From CAVTWH01 sp963794685 (GTDB taxonomy: Bacteria; Actinomycetota; Actinomycetes; Mycobacteriales; Micromonosporaceae): a stretch of 64,000 nucleotides of DNA. Below the pieces are notes generated by a model. It was not told the DNA's origin and made no database searches. It was given only the letters and a program-made list of their open reading frames with translations. Both the position numbers and the translations under genes were made by a program. Below, piece after piece: positions 28,259 through 36,119 of this stretch. Where the stretch lies: contig CAWCFK010000011.1 of NCBI GenBank assembly GCA_963794685.1, positions 62,001 through 126,000 on the forward strand. Direction: 5' to 3'. Each line of letters opens with the position of its first letter. The stretch's first letter is position 1.

Positions 28259-28355
28259 CCCGGATTGTTGCGGCGTCAAGTGGGTCGTTGGCGGGCTTCG
28301 GGACGGACCTCGGACCCCGATAACCGCCCACTTGCATCCCGCTCGTCCAGTCGAC
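28259..28355. repeat. Palindromic repeat element, copy 1
   Basis: Member of a three-copy family of about 97 bases. Core hairpin at 28277-28334: arms begin CAAGTGGG and end CCCACTTG, with inner mismatches (the most degenerate copy) around a loop starting CTTCGG. Flanks CGGATTGTTGCGG and GCATCCCGCTCGTCCAG match the other copies. Confidence 0.8.
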
Positions 28356-28415
28356 CCGCCGGCATGGGCGCCCGTCCTCTGCCCGCTGCCCCGCGCGGCC
28401 TGCTCCTCACTTGCC

Positions 28416-28590
28416 GCTTGTCGCCCACCCGCTTGTCTCCCACCCGCTTGTCTCCCACCCGCTTGTCTCCCACCCGCTTGTCTCCCACCCGCTTTCTCCC
28501 ACCCGCTTGTCTCCCACCCGCTTTCTCCCACCCGCTTTCTCCCACCCGCTTGTCTCCCAGCCGCTTTCTCCCACCCGCTTTCTCCCAGCG
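28416..28590. repeat. Tandem array of 14/15-base units
   Basis: Twelve head-to-tail units of GCTTGTCTCCCACCC (15 bases) or GCTTTCTCCCACCC (14 bases), with a few substitutions. No spacer sequences, so not a CRISPR. The minus strand reads GGGTGGGAGACAAGC repeats with regularly spaced GGG runs. It lies between copies 1 and 2 of the palindromic element. Confidence 0.95.
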
Positions 28591-28618
28591 GCCGGGGCCT
28601 ACTGGCGGGCGGCTCGTG

Positions 28619-28715
28619 ACCGGGAGCTTGCGGTGTCAAGTGGGCGGTTGTCGGGCTTCGGGGTGGGGACCAGACCCCGACAACCGCCCACTTGCGACTA
28701 CTCCGACCAGCCGCC
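28619..28715. repeat. Palindromic repeat element, copy 2
   Basis: Core at 28637-28694: a perfect 19-base inverted repeat, CAAGTGGGCGGTTGTCGGG against its complement, with a 20-base loop starting CTTCGG. Flanks GGGAGCTTGCGGTGT and GCGACTACTCCGACCAGCC are shared with copies 1 and 3. Confidence 0.9.
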
Positions 28716-28791
28716 CCCGCACGGGGCACGCCCGGTGCGGGCCGTCGGCCTGACGGCTGGTCGCTCTCTGGCCGGAGCTGGTTGCCTCTAG

Positions 28792-28888
28792 CCGGAATGG
28801 TTGCGGGCTCATGTGGGCGGTGGTCGGGCTTCGAAGCGCAGGTCCGACCCCGACGACCGCCCACATGCGACGACGCCGACCAGCCAGC
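28792..28888. repeat. Palindromic repeat element, copy 3
   Basis: Core at 28810-28867: arms CATGTGGGCGGTGGTCGGG and CCCGACGACCGCCCACATG pair at 18 of 19 positions. Relative to copy 2 the third arm base changed from A to T and its partner changed from T to A, keeping the pair. Right flank GCGACGACGCCGACCAGCC matches copy 2. Confidence 0.88.
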
Positions 28889-28919
28889 CGGCACCGGGCG
28901 GCCGAAACACCCGCTCTGA

Positions 28920-29030
28920 TTCCGGTGGCCGCCGCCGCTGGGCACTGTGGGTGGTGGGTGGAACGGGGTGCGTGGTGGGTGGAGGTGGGGTGGGGTGGGC
29001 GGGGGTGGGGTGGGTGGGGGTGGCATGATC
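28920..29030. repeat. GGTGGG-rich low-complexity region
   Basis: G-rich simple sequence with repeated GGTGGG and GGGGTGGG units, on the strand opposite to the C-rich block at 27940-28225. No gene supported. Confidence 0.8.
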
Positions 29031-29212
29031 GCTGTCCGGTGCGCGGAGGTGACCTGTGGGGGCAGATCCGGGAAGCAAATCGTGATCTTGGAGCCGGCTG
29101 CCGCCGTTCATTTGGTTGCCGTCCCAACGAAGGGCTTGACATCGATGGTTGTGCGTGTCGAGACTGTGGGGCGTCGCGCTGAAAGCATTCCGGGGAGGCT
29201 CCGTCGCGGCAG

Positions 29213-29226
29213 TGTTAACGCTAACA
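29213..29226. promoter_or_regulatory. Arabinose-type LacI operator upstream of the GH43 gene
   Basis: TGTTAACGCTAACA, a near-perfect palindrome centred on CG, 236 bases upstream of the GH43 start. It differs by one base from the site at 33606-33619 inside araB and matches 11 of 14 positions of the site at 32388-32401. A TTGACA string at 29136-29141 lies upstream, but no good -10 is visible at the usual distance. Confidence 0.75.
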
Positions 29227-29462
29227 TCGACCGGATTGGCCGGGTCACCGCTCCACCCCTGTGGTGAGCCGGCGCGTCCGACGCCCCGTCCCGGCGCCGA
29301 CGCCCGTGCAGCGCCAACCCCGCCGGACGGATGATCCGCCCCGTACGCGTGTCCGCCGTCCACAGCGTCGGTTGCTGCCGCGCGCCCGTCACCGGGGTGC
29401 GCCAGCCGCCGCCACCTCGACCCGGTGTCCCCGTGACGCCAGCCAGCCTTCGGGAGCAGACG

Positions 29463-30918
29463 ATGTTCCACTCCACCAGCGCGCGACGACGCGTCCTTTT
29501 CGCCGCCGCCGCCTCAGTGCTCGCGGTCACCGGCTCGGTCGCGGTGTTCACCGCCGCCCGGGCGGCCACCGGGTGCCGGGTCGACTACACGGTCACCAAC
29601 CAGTGGCAGGGCGGGTTCGGCGCGAACGTGACCCTCACCAATCTCGGCGACCCGGTCACCAGTTGGACCCTGACCTGGACGTTCAGCGCCGGGCAGATCG
29701 TCACCCAACTGTGGGGCGGCGACCGTCAGCCAGTCCGGCACCCAGGTCAGCGTCGCCAACGCGGCGTGGAACGGCGCGGTGGGTAGCAACGGCACCGCGT
29801 CCTTCGGCTTCAACGGCACCGCCACCGGCGCCAACCCGGTACCCACCAACTTCGCGCTGGGCGGCGTCGGCTGTACCGGCTCGGTGACCGGCGCGCCCAG
29901 CCCGACCACGGCCACCCCGGTTTCGCCCACCCCGACCTCGGCCCGGCCGAGTGCCACAACGCCGGCCGCGTCGGCCAGCTCCAGCGCGACGCCCGCGGCC
30001 AGCACGCCGACCACGCCGCCCGCCGCGTACCCGAACCCGGGTCGGGTCACCGGCTCCACCGGAGCACACGACCCGTCCGTGGTACGCGCCGCCAACGGCA
30101 CGTACTTCCTGGTGGCCACCGGGAACAATCTGCCGATCAAGACGTCCACCGACCGGATCAACTGGACCAATGCGGGGGTCGTCTGGCCCAGTGGAGCGTC
30201 CTGGACGACCGGGTACACCGGTGGCAGCGCGACGCTGTGGGCTCCGGACATCTCATATCACAACGGTCTTTACTACCTGTATTACGCGGCCTCCAGCTTC
30301 GGCTCGCAGAACTCCGCCATCTTCCTGGCGACCAGCCCCACCGCAGCGGCCGGCTCGTGGACCAACCGCGGCCTGGTCATCTCCAGCAGCACCTCGGTCA
30401 ACTACAACGCGATCGACCCGAACCTGGAGGTGGACGCGGCGGGCAGTTGGTGGCTGGACTTCGGCTCGTTCTGGACCGGGATCAAGATGATCCGGATCGA
30501 CCCGGCCACCGGCCTGCGCTCCACCTCCGACCCGGCCGTGCGGGCACTGGCGCAGCGCACCACGGCGAGCGGCGCGATCGAGGCCCCGTTCATCTACCGG
30601 CACGGCGGCTACTACTACCTGTTCGTCTCGTTCGACCTGTGCTGCAAGGGCGCGTCCAGCACGTACCGGATCATGGTCGGCCGGTCCACTGCCGTCACGG
30701 GGCCCTACACCGACCGCAACGGCGCCGCGCTCACCTCGGGTGGCGGCACCCAGATCCTCGCCGGGCACGGTTCCATCCACGGCCCGGGTCACCAGGCGGT
30801 TATCTCCGACAACGGGCAGGATGTCCTGTTCTACCACTACTACGCCGACAGCGGTGCCTCGTACCTCGGCATCAACCTGCTCGGCTGGGACAGCGCCGGC
30901 TGGCCGTTCGTCTACTGA
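29463..30918 (+). CDS. Secreted GH43 endo-arabinanase with CBM2, one frameshift
   Basis: Extracellular arabinan endo-1,5-alpha-L-arabinosidase. ATG at 29463 follows GGGAG. A signal peptide (LFAAAASVLAVTGSVAVF, cleavage after ARA) is followed by CBM2 (residues 35-130), a Ser/Thr/Pro/Ala linker and the GH43 five-bladed propeller. The catalytic triad is visible: base Asp in GAHDPSVVR, pKa-modulating Asp in AIDPNLEVD and acid Glu in AIEAPFIYR. Other family blocks are LWAPDISYHNGLYYLYYAAS and GPGHQAVI. One one-base shift near 29722, inside the CBM, breaks the frame. A LacI operator at 29213-29226 links it to the araBDA operon. Confidence 0.88.
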
Positions 30919-31314
30919 CCCCGATGACCCCACGTCCACCGGGCAGGGCCGAGGGAGGGCTCCGATCTGGCGGAAGGGGTAATCGCCCGGTCACTCTCCG
31001 TCGAGAAAGCGGCAGCGGCATTTACAAGAGTCATTTCCATAGTCACGGTTAGCAACAGTGGAACTACGTAGAGTAGTCAACCAGACGACGGCGGGCATGC
31101 GCGGGACGGCGCGGCCCGCCGTCCTGTTGTGCGCGGAAAACCGTTGTGTCCGTTGGCTTCCGTGCTCCGACCCGAATGGGCTGTTCGATCGACGGGCAGG
31201 CATGAGCCGGTTCACAATCACCCTCAGTAGCCTTGGCGATCGCAATTCTTGCGGGCATAGTTGGTCGAACTACGCCACCCCCGGCGTACACCCCCAAATA
31301 CGAACGGAAGCAAA
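30919..31314. other. Intergenic region upstream of the lysozyme-like protein gene
   Basis: No gene supported in 396 bases. It holds a hairpin at 31087-31123 and a long apparent leader (about 190 bases) before the secreted protein. I looked for a c-di-AMP (ydaO) riboswitch, common before cell-wall hydrolase genes in actinobacteria, but could not find its conserved core. Confidence 0.5.
31087..31123. terminator. Hairpin downstream of the GH43 gene
   Basis: Perfect 10-base inverted repeat GACGGCGGGC / GCCCGCCGTC with a 17-base loop, 169 bases after the GH43 stop, without a strong T run. Probably a terminator; it could also belong to the leader of the next gene. Confidence 0.4.
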
Positions 31315-32154
31315 ATGCCGACGCATCGTCGAAACACCCGCTCCCCTCGTGCACTGCTGCGCAACCGTCGCGTCATCGTGGGCGCGCTCTGCGCCGGTGC
31401 GCTGGGACTGGCAGCTCTGGGGGGCCCCGCCCTGCAGGCCAACGCGGCCGGCACCGGCGCCACCAGCGTCACGGGCGACGCTCCGGTGACCCGCAGCCTG
31501 ACCCAGGCCGAGGTCACCAGTGCCAAGACCAAGCTGGCCGACAGCTCAGCCAGCAAGAAGAAGTCCCCGAAGTCCGACGAGCGGAGCAGCAAGTCCGCCA
31601 GCCGGAGCCTGACCCGGGCGGAGACGGCCAAGCCGAAGGCGACCAAGAAGTCGACGAAGAAGAAGTCGACCAAGGCTGCCACCCCGGCCCCGGTCGCCAC
31701 TCCGGCTGCGCCGGCCCCGGTGGCCGCGCCGGTCGCGCCGGTCGCGCCGGCCGCCCCGGTGCTGCCGCAGATCGCCGGCCTGGACCAGTACCAGGTGGAG
31801 AACGCGGCGACCATCGTCAAGGTCGGTCGGGACATGGGCGTGGGTACCCGCGCCGAGCAGATCGCGATCGCGACCTCGCTGCAGGAGTCGAAGCTCTACA
31901 ACCTGGACATCGCCGTGGACCACGACTCGCTGGGCCTGTTCCAGCAGCGGCCGTCCTCCGGTTGGGGCACGCCGGCCCAGCTGAACGACCCGGCGTACGC
32001 CGCCCGCGCGTTCTACAACTCCCTGATCCAGTACACCGGCGACTACGGCTGCCTGACCTGCGCCGCCCAGCGCGTCCAGGTCTCGGCTTTCCCGGATGCC
32101 TACGCCCAGTGGGAAGGCTTCGCCGTCAACATCGTTGCCGCCCTGGGTGGCTGA
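31315..32154 (+). CDS. Secreted lysozyme-like (transglycosylase-type) protein
   Basis: 279-residue exported protein. ATG at 31315 is preceded by GGAAG. N-terminal signal peptide (VIVGALCAGALGLAALGG, cleavage near ANA), then a basic Lys/Ser-rich linker (KKSTKKKSTKAA), a Pro/Ala/Val linker, and a C-terminal domain of about 110 residues: RAEQIAIATSLQESKLYNLD, DSLGLFQQRPSSGWGTPAQ, YAARAFYNSL, VSAFPDAYAQW. This domain is common in actinobacterial wall proteins with a lysozyme-like fold; the Glu in QES is the likely catalytic residue. The basic linker probably binds wall polymers. Not obviously linked to arabinose use. Confidence 0.85.
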   Translation: MPTHRRNTRSPRALLRNRRVIVGALCAGALGLAALGGPALQANAAGTGATSVTGDAPVTRSLTQAEVTSAKTKLADSSASKKKSPKSDERSSKSASRSLTRAETAKPKATKKSTKKKSTKAATPAPVATPAAPAPVAAPVAPVAPAAPVLPQIAGLDQYQVENAATIVKVGRDMGVGTRAEQIAIATSLQESKLYNLDIAVDHDSLGLFQQRPSSGWGTPAQLNDPAYAARAFYNSLIQYTGDYGCLTCAAQRVQVSAFPDAYAQWEGFAVNIVAALGG

Positions 32155-32225
32155 TCCGCAACCCGGTCCAGCCGCCCCACCCCCCAGCAGCGCCCAGCCC
32201 ACCCGGCTGGGCGCTGCTGCCTCTG

Positions 32226-32297
32226 CCGTCAGTGATCTTGGCGTTTTGGCTGCCTGGAGGGCCTTGATCGCAGTTACAGCGCCAAGATCACTGACGG
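32226..32297. repeat. Long inverted repeat with 18-base arms
   Basis: CCGTCAGTGATCTTGGCG at 32226-32243 and its exact complement at 32280-32297, with a 36-base loop. It starts 72 bases after the stop of the secreted protein. It may terminate transcription, but the long loop and absence of a T run make a dispersed palindromic element equally likely. Confidence 0.85.
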
Positions 32298-32374
32298 TGT
32301 GGAGAGGGGGTGCGGGGGTGGGTGGGCGCAGCGCGGAGGGCTCGCGGCCGTGTTCCAGCTGTTACCAACGAGGC

Positions 32375-32403
32375 TTGACGGCGCAGTTGTGAGCGCTAAC
32401 AAT
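32375..32403 (+). promoter_or_regulatory. Promoter of the LacI regulator gene
   Basis: TTGACG at 32375-32380, a 17-base spacer, and AACAAT at 32398-32403 (four of six -10 positions). The LacI operator at 32388-32401 fills the spacer and -10, so the regulator would repress itself. Confidence 0.55.
32388..32401. promoter_or_regulatory. Arabinose-type LacI operator (autoregulatory)
   Basis: TGTGAGCGCTAACA, with symmetric flanks (TTG...CAA at 32387-32402), 96 bases upstream of the LacI start at 32497. Same family of sites as 29213-29226 and 33606-33619. Confidence 0.75.
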
Positions 32404-32496
32404 GCTTCCAACGCGGGTGAGCAACCTCCGCGAAACATCTGGTCGACGGTACCGAAACGACGTCGCAATCAGCGCTGATGACGGGAGGAGTGTGCC

Positions 32497-33540
32497 ATGA
32501 GCCCTGCGCGAGCAACCGACAGCGGCCCGAGCACGCAGCCGCCCGTGATGGCCGACGTCGCCCGGGTCGCCGGGGTGTCCCACCAGACCGTCTCCCGGGT
32601 GCTCAACGACCAGCCCAACGTCCGGCCGACCACCCGGGCGCGGGTGCTCGCCGCGATCCGGGAACTGGACTACCGGCCCAACTCGGCGGCCCGGGCCCTG
32701 GTCACCCGACGGTCGCAGACGCTGGGCGTGGTCAGCTTCGACACCACGCTCTACGGGCCGGCGTCGATGCTCTACGGCATCGAGCAGGCGGCCCGCGACG
32801 CCGACTACTTCGTCAGCATCGCCAGCCTCCGGGCAATGGACCGGGGCTCGCTGCTGGACGCGGTGGACCGGCTGCGCAACCAGGCCGTCGAGGGAGTCGT
32901 GGTGATCGCGCCGCAGACCTCGGTGGCCGGGGCGCTCGGCCAGGCCGCCACCGGAGTGCCGCTGGTGGGCGCCGGGTGCGGGCTGACCGAACAGGTGCCG
33001 ATGGCCGCGATCGACCAGCGCGCCGGGGCGGTGATGGCCACCCGGCACCTGCTCGACCTGGGGCACCGCACCGTGCACCATGTCGCCGGGCCGGCGAACT
33101 GGCTGGACGCGGTGGGGCGCACCGACGGCTGGCGGGCTGAGCTCAAGCGGGCCGGGGCACCGGTGCCGCAGCCGATCGCCGGGGACTGGAGCTCCGCCTC
33201 CGGGTACGCGGCGGGGCAGCGGTTGGCCGCCGACCCGGACGTGACCGCGGTGTTCTGCGCCAACGACCACATGGCCCTCGGCCTGCTCCGGGCGTTCTCG
33301 GAGGCGGGCCGGCGGGTACCCGGCGACGTCAGTGTCGTCGGCTTCGACGACATCCCGGAGGCGTCGTACTTCACGCCACCACTGACCACCGTCCGGCAGG
33401 ACTTCGGCGAGCTGGGCCGGCGCTCGCTGCAACTGCTGGTGGACAAGCTCGGCAACCGGACGGCCGGACCGCCCGGACACGTACTGATCGGGCCGGAGCT
33501 GGTGGTTCGCGCCAGCGCCCGGCCGCCCGCCAAGGGCTAG
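32497..33540 (+). CDS. LacI-family regulator of arabinose use (predicted)
   Basis: 347-residue repressor directly upstream of araB. ATG at 32497 follows GGAGGAG. Helix-turn-helix ADVARVAGVSHQTVSRVLND; sensor domain with YGPASMLYGIEQAARDAD, MATRHLLDLGHRTVHH and VVGFDDIPEASYFTPPLTTV. Three matching palindromes, before GH43, before this gene and at the araB start, define its likely regulon; the inducer is probably arabinose or a phosphorylated intermediate. Paralogue of the regulator at 7361-8422. Clean frame. Confidence 0.93.
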   Translation: MSPARATDSGPSTQPPVMADVARVAGVSHQTVSRVLNDQPNVRPTTRARVLAAIRELDYRPNSAARALVTRRSQTLGVVSFDTTLYGPASMLYGIEQAARDADYFVSIASLRAMDRGSLLDAVDRLRNQAVEGVVVIAPQTSVAGALGQAATGVPLVGAGCGLTEQVPMAAIDQRAGAVMATRHLLDLGHRTVHHVAGPANWLDAVGRTDGWRAELKRAGAPVPQPIAGDWSSASGYAAGQRLAADPDVTAVFCANDHMALGLLRAFSEAGRRVPGDVSVVGFDDIPEASYFTPPLTTVRQDFGELGRRSLQLLVDKLGNRTAGPPGHVLIGPELVVRASARPPAKG

Positions 33541-33601
33541 CACGCACCCCCGAATCCGTTGTCGTAGCAGCACATTCGCCTCAGGAGACCGGAACGCCGC
33601 C

Positions 33602-35425
33602 ATGAATGTTAGCGCTAACATCGACGCCTACGTGATCGGGGTCGACTACGGCACGCTCTCCGGCCGGGCCGTCGTCGTCCGCGTCGCCGACGGTGCCGAA
33701 CTCGGCAGCGCCGTGCACGAATACGGCGACGGCGTGATCGAGGACCGGCTGCCCGGCAGCGACGTGCGCCTTGGCCCGGACTGGGCGCTGCAGAACCCGC
33801 AGGACTGGCGGGACGTGCTGCGCATCGCGGTGCCGGCGGCGCTGGCCGACAGCGGCGTTGACCCGGCGCAGGTGATCGGCATCGCCACCGACTTCACCGC
33901 CTGTACGGTGCTGCCGGCCACTGTGGACGGCACCCCGCTGTGCGAGCTGCCCGGCTTCGCCGCCCGCCCGCACGCCTGGCCGAAGCTGTGGAAGCACCAC
34001 GCCGCCCAGGGGCAGGCCGACCGGATCAACGAACTGGCGCACGGCCGGGGCGAGAAGTGGATCGGCCGGTACGGCGGCAAGATCTCCTCGGAGTGGGAGG
34101 TCGCCAAGGCGCTGCAGGTGCTGGAGGAGGACCCGGAGCTCTACGCGGCGACGCAGCGCTGGATCGAGGCCGCCGACTGGATCATCTGGGAACTGTCCGG
34201 AGTGGAGTCCCGCAACGCCTGCACCGCCGGGTACAAGGGGATCTACCAGGACGGCGCCTACCCGTCGGCGGAGTACTTCGCCGCCCTGCACCCGGACTTC
34301 GCCGACTTCGCCGTCACCCGGCTGCTGCCGCCCGATGGTGCGCCGCTGGCCGCGCTCGGTTCCCGGGTCGGCTCGCTGACGCCGCGGGCCGCCGAGTGGA
34401 CCGGCCTGCCGGTGGGTATCGCAGTCGCCGCCGGCAACGTGGACGCGCACGTCACCGCCCCGGCGGCCGGCGCGGTGGAGCCCGGTCGGCTGCTGGCCAT
34501 CATGGGCACCTCCACCTGCCACGTCGTCAACTGGCCGACGCTGGCCGACGTCGACGGCATCTGCGGCGTGGTGGACGGCGGGATCACCGCCGGCTCGTTC
34601 GGGTACGAGGCCGGGCAGAGCGCGGTCGGCGACATCTTCGCCTGGTGGGTACGCACCGGGGTGCCGGCCGAGTACGCCGCCGAGGCCCGCGAGCGCGGCG
34701 AGTCCCTGCACGAGCTGCTCACCCGCAAGTCGGCCGGGCAGCCGGTCGGCGGGCACGGGCTGGTGGCCCTGGACTGGCTGGGCGGCAACCGTTCCATCCT
34801 GGTCGACCACGACCTGTCCGGGGTCATCGCGGGACTGACCCTGGCGACCCGGCCCGAGGAGATCTACCGGGCGCTGCTGGAGGGCACCGCGTTCGGTACC
34901 CGGGTGATCGTCGAGGCGCTGGTCGGGGCCGGGATCTCGGTGGACGAGTTCATCGTGGCCGGTGGCCTGAAGCAGAACGCCTTCCTGATGCAGCTCTACG
35001 CCGACGTGCTGCGCCGCCCGGTCAGCCTGGCCGGCTCCGACCAGGGTCCGGCGCTCGGCTCGGCGATCCACGCGGCGGTGGCGGCCGGGGCGTACCCGGA
35101 CGTGCCGGCTGCCGCGCAGGTGATGGGCAGCGTGCAGCGCGGCGCGTACCTGCCCGACCCGGCCCGGGCCGACGCCTACGACGCCCTCTTCGCCGAGTAC
35201 CGCCTGCTGCACGACACCTTCGCGCGGCGAGGGCCTGCTGCACCGGCTGCGCCGCATCCGCAACGCCGCCCTCACGACCGCCCCCGCCACCCGACGTGCG
35301 GAAGCCGCCGCACCAGCCGAGACCGCCGCACTACCCGAGACCGCCGCACTACCCGAAACCGCAGCACCAGCGGAAGCCGCGGCGCCAGCGGTGGTCGGGT
35401 CGAGGCGGGGGAGGTGGCGGCATGA
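33602..35425 (+). CDS. araB: L-ribulokinase, C-terminal tail frameshifted
   Basis: Phosphorylates L-ribulose to L-ribulose 5-phosphate. FGGY-family kinase: N-terminal YVIGVDYGTLSGRAVVVRV, substrate region WIIWELSGVESRNACTAGYK, ATP-binding MGTSTCHVVN and C-terminal FIVAGGLKQNAFLMQLYAD. ATG at 33602 has AGGAG 14 bases upstream. Codons 2-6 contain the LacI operator. A one-base shift near 35235 separates LLHDTFARR from EGLLHRLRRIRNAAL; beyond it lies a low-complexity Ala/Pro/Glu tail encoded by 18-base repeats (35310-35390), unusual for AraB. In the given frame the stop at 35425 overlaps the araD ATG; in the corrected frame the protein ends at about 35469. Confidence 0.93.
   Translation: MNVSANIDAYVIGVDYGTLSGRAVVVRVADGAELGSAVHEYGDGVIEDRLPGSDVRLGPDWALQNPQDWRDVLRIAVPAALADSGVDPAQVIGIATDFTACTVLPATVDGTPLCELPGFAARPHAWPKLWKHHAAQGQADRINELAHGRGEKWIGRYGGKISSEWEVAKALQVLEEDPELYAATQRWIEAADWIIWELSGVESRNACTAGYKGIYQDGAYPSAEYFAALHPDFADFAVTRLLPPDGAPLAALGSRVGSLTPRAAEWTGLPVGIAVAAGNVDAHVTAPAAGAVEPGRLLAIMGTSTCHVVNWPTLADVDGICGVVDGGITAGSFGYEAGQSAVGDIFAWWVRTGVPAEYAAEARERGESLHELLTRKSAGQPVGGHGLVALDWLGGNRSILVDHDLSGVIAGLTLATRPEEIYRALLEGTAFGTRVIVEALVGAGISVDEFIVAGGLKQNAFLMQLYADVLRRPVSLAGSDQGPALGSAIHAAVAAGAYPDVPAAAQVMGSVQRGAYLPDPARADAYDALFAEYRLLHDTFARRGPAAPAAPHPQRRPHDRPRHPTCGSRRTSRDRRTTRDRRTTRNRSTSGSRGASGGRVEAGEVAA
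33606..33619. promoter_or_regulatory. Arabinose-type LacI operator inside the araB coding start
   Basis: TGTTAGCGCTAACA, a perfect 14-base palindrome, spans codons 2-6 of araB (coding NVSAN). It is the best-conserved of the three sites. A repressor bound here would act as a roadblock or block the promoter just upstream. Confidence 0.85.
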
Positions 35426-36119
35426 ACGAGCTGGCCGCGAGCCTGGCCCGGCTGCGCCGGGAGGTCTGTGACCTGCACGCCGAACTGGTCCGGTACGGGC
35501 TGGTGGCGTGGACGGCGGGCAACGTCTCGGCCCGGGTACCGGGCGCCGACCTGATGGTCATCAAGCCGTCGCGGGGTGGACTACGACGCGCTCACCCCGG
35601 ACAACATGATCGTCTGCGACCTCGACGGTGTGGTGGTCTCCGGCGACCTGTCGCCGTCCAGCGACACCGCCGCGCACGCCTACGTCTACCGGCACCGCGC
35701 CGACGTCGGGGGAGTGGTGCACACCCACTCCACCTACGCCAGCGCCTGGGCGGCCCGCGGCGAGCCGGTGCCGTGCGTGCTCACCGCGATGGCCGACGAG
35801 TTCGGTGGCCCGATCCCGGTCGGCCCGTTCGCGCTGATCGGCAACGACGACATCGGCAAGGGCATCGTGGCCACTCTGGACGGACACCGCTCGCCGGCCG
35901 TGCTGATGCGCAACCACGGCGTGTTCACCATCGGCGCGCAACGCCCGGGCGGCGGTGAAGGCCGCCGTGATGAGCGAGGACGTGGCCCGCACCGTGCACC
36001 TGGCCCGCGCGTACGGCGAGCCGATCCCGATCGCCGCGGCCGACATCGACGCGCTCTACGACCGCTACCAGAACATCTACGGCCAGCACCCTGTCCCGGA
36101 CGGAGTCAACGCACGATGA
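35422..36119 (+). CDS. araD: L-ribulose-5-phosphate 4-epimerase, frameshifted
   Basis: Converts L-ribulose 5-phosphate to D-xylulose 5-phosphate; class II aldolase/AraD fold, about 230 residues. Zinc ligands are in GGVVHTHSTYASAWAARG; later blocks are GNDDIGKGI and VLMRNHGVFTIG. ATG at 35422 overlaps the araB stop (ATGA) and the stop overlaps the araA start. One-base corrections are needed near 35575 (joining MVIKPSRG to VDYDALTPDNMIV) and near 35940 (joining FTIGA to AAVKAAVM). Confidence 0.92.

Noticed and set aside
28416..28590. Possible CRISPR array
   Set aside because: Units of 14-15 bases abut directly with no unique spacers, and no cas genes are present.
30919..31314. c-di-AMP (ydaO) riboswitch before a cell-wall-hydrolase-like gene
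   Set aside because: The leader contains some ACCCGAAT and GGGCAGG strings, but I could not find the conserved core arrangement, so it is not called.
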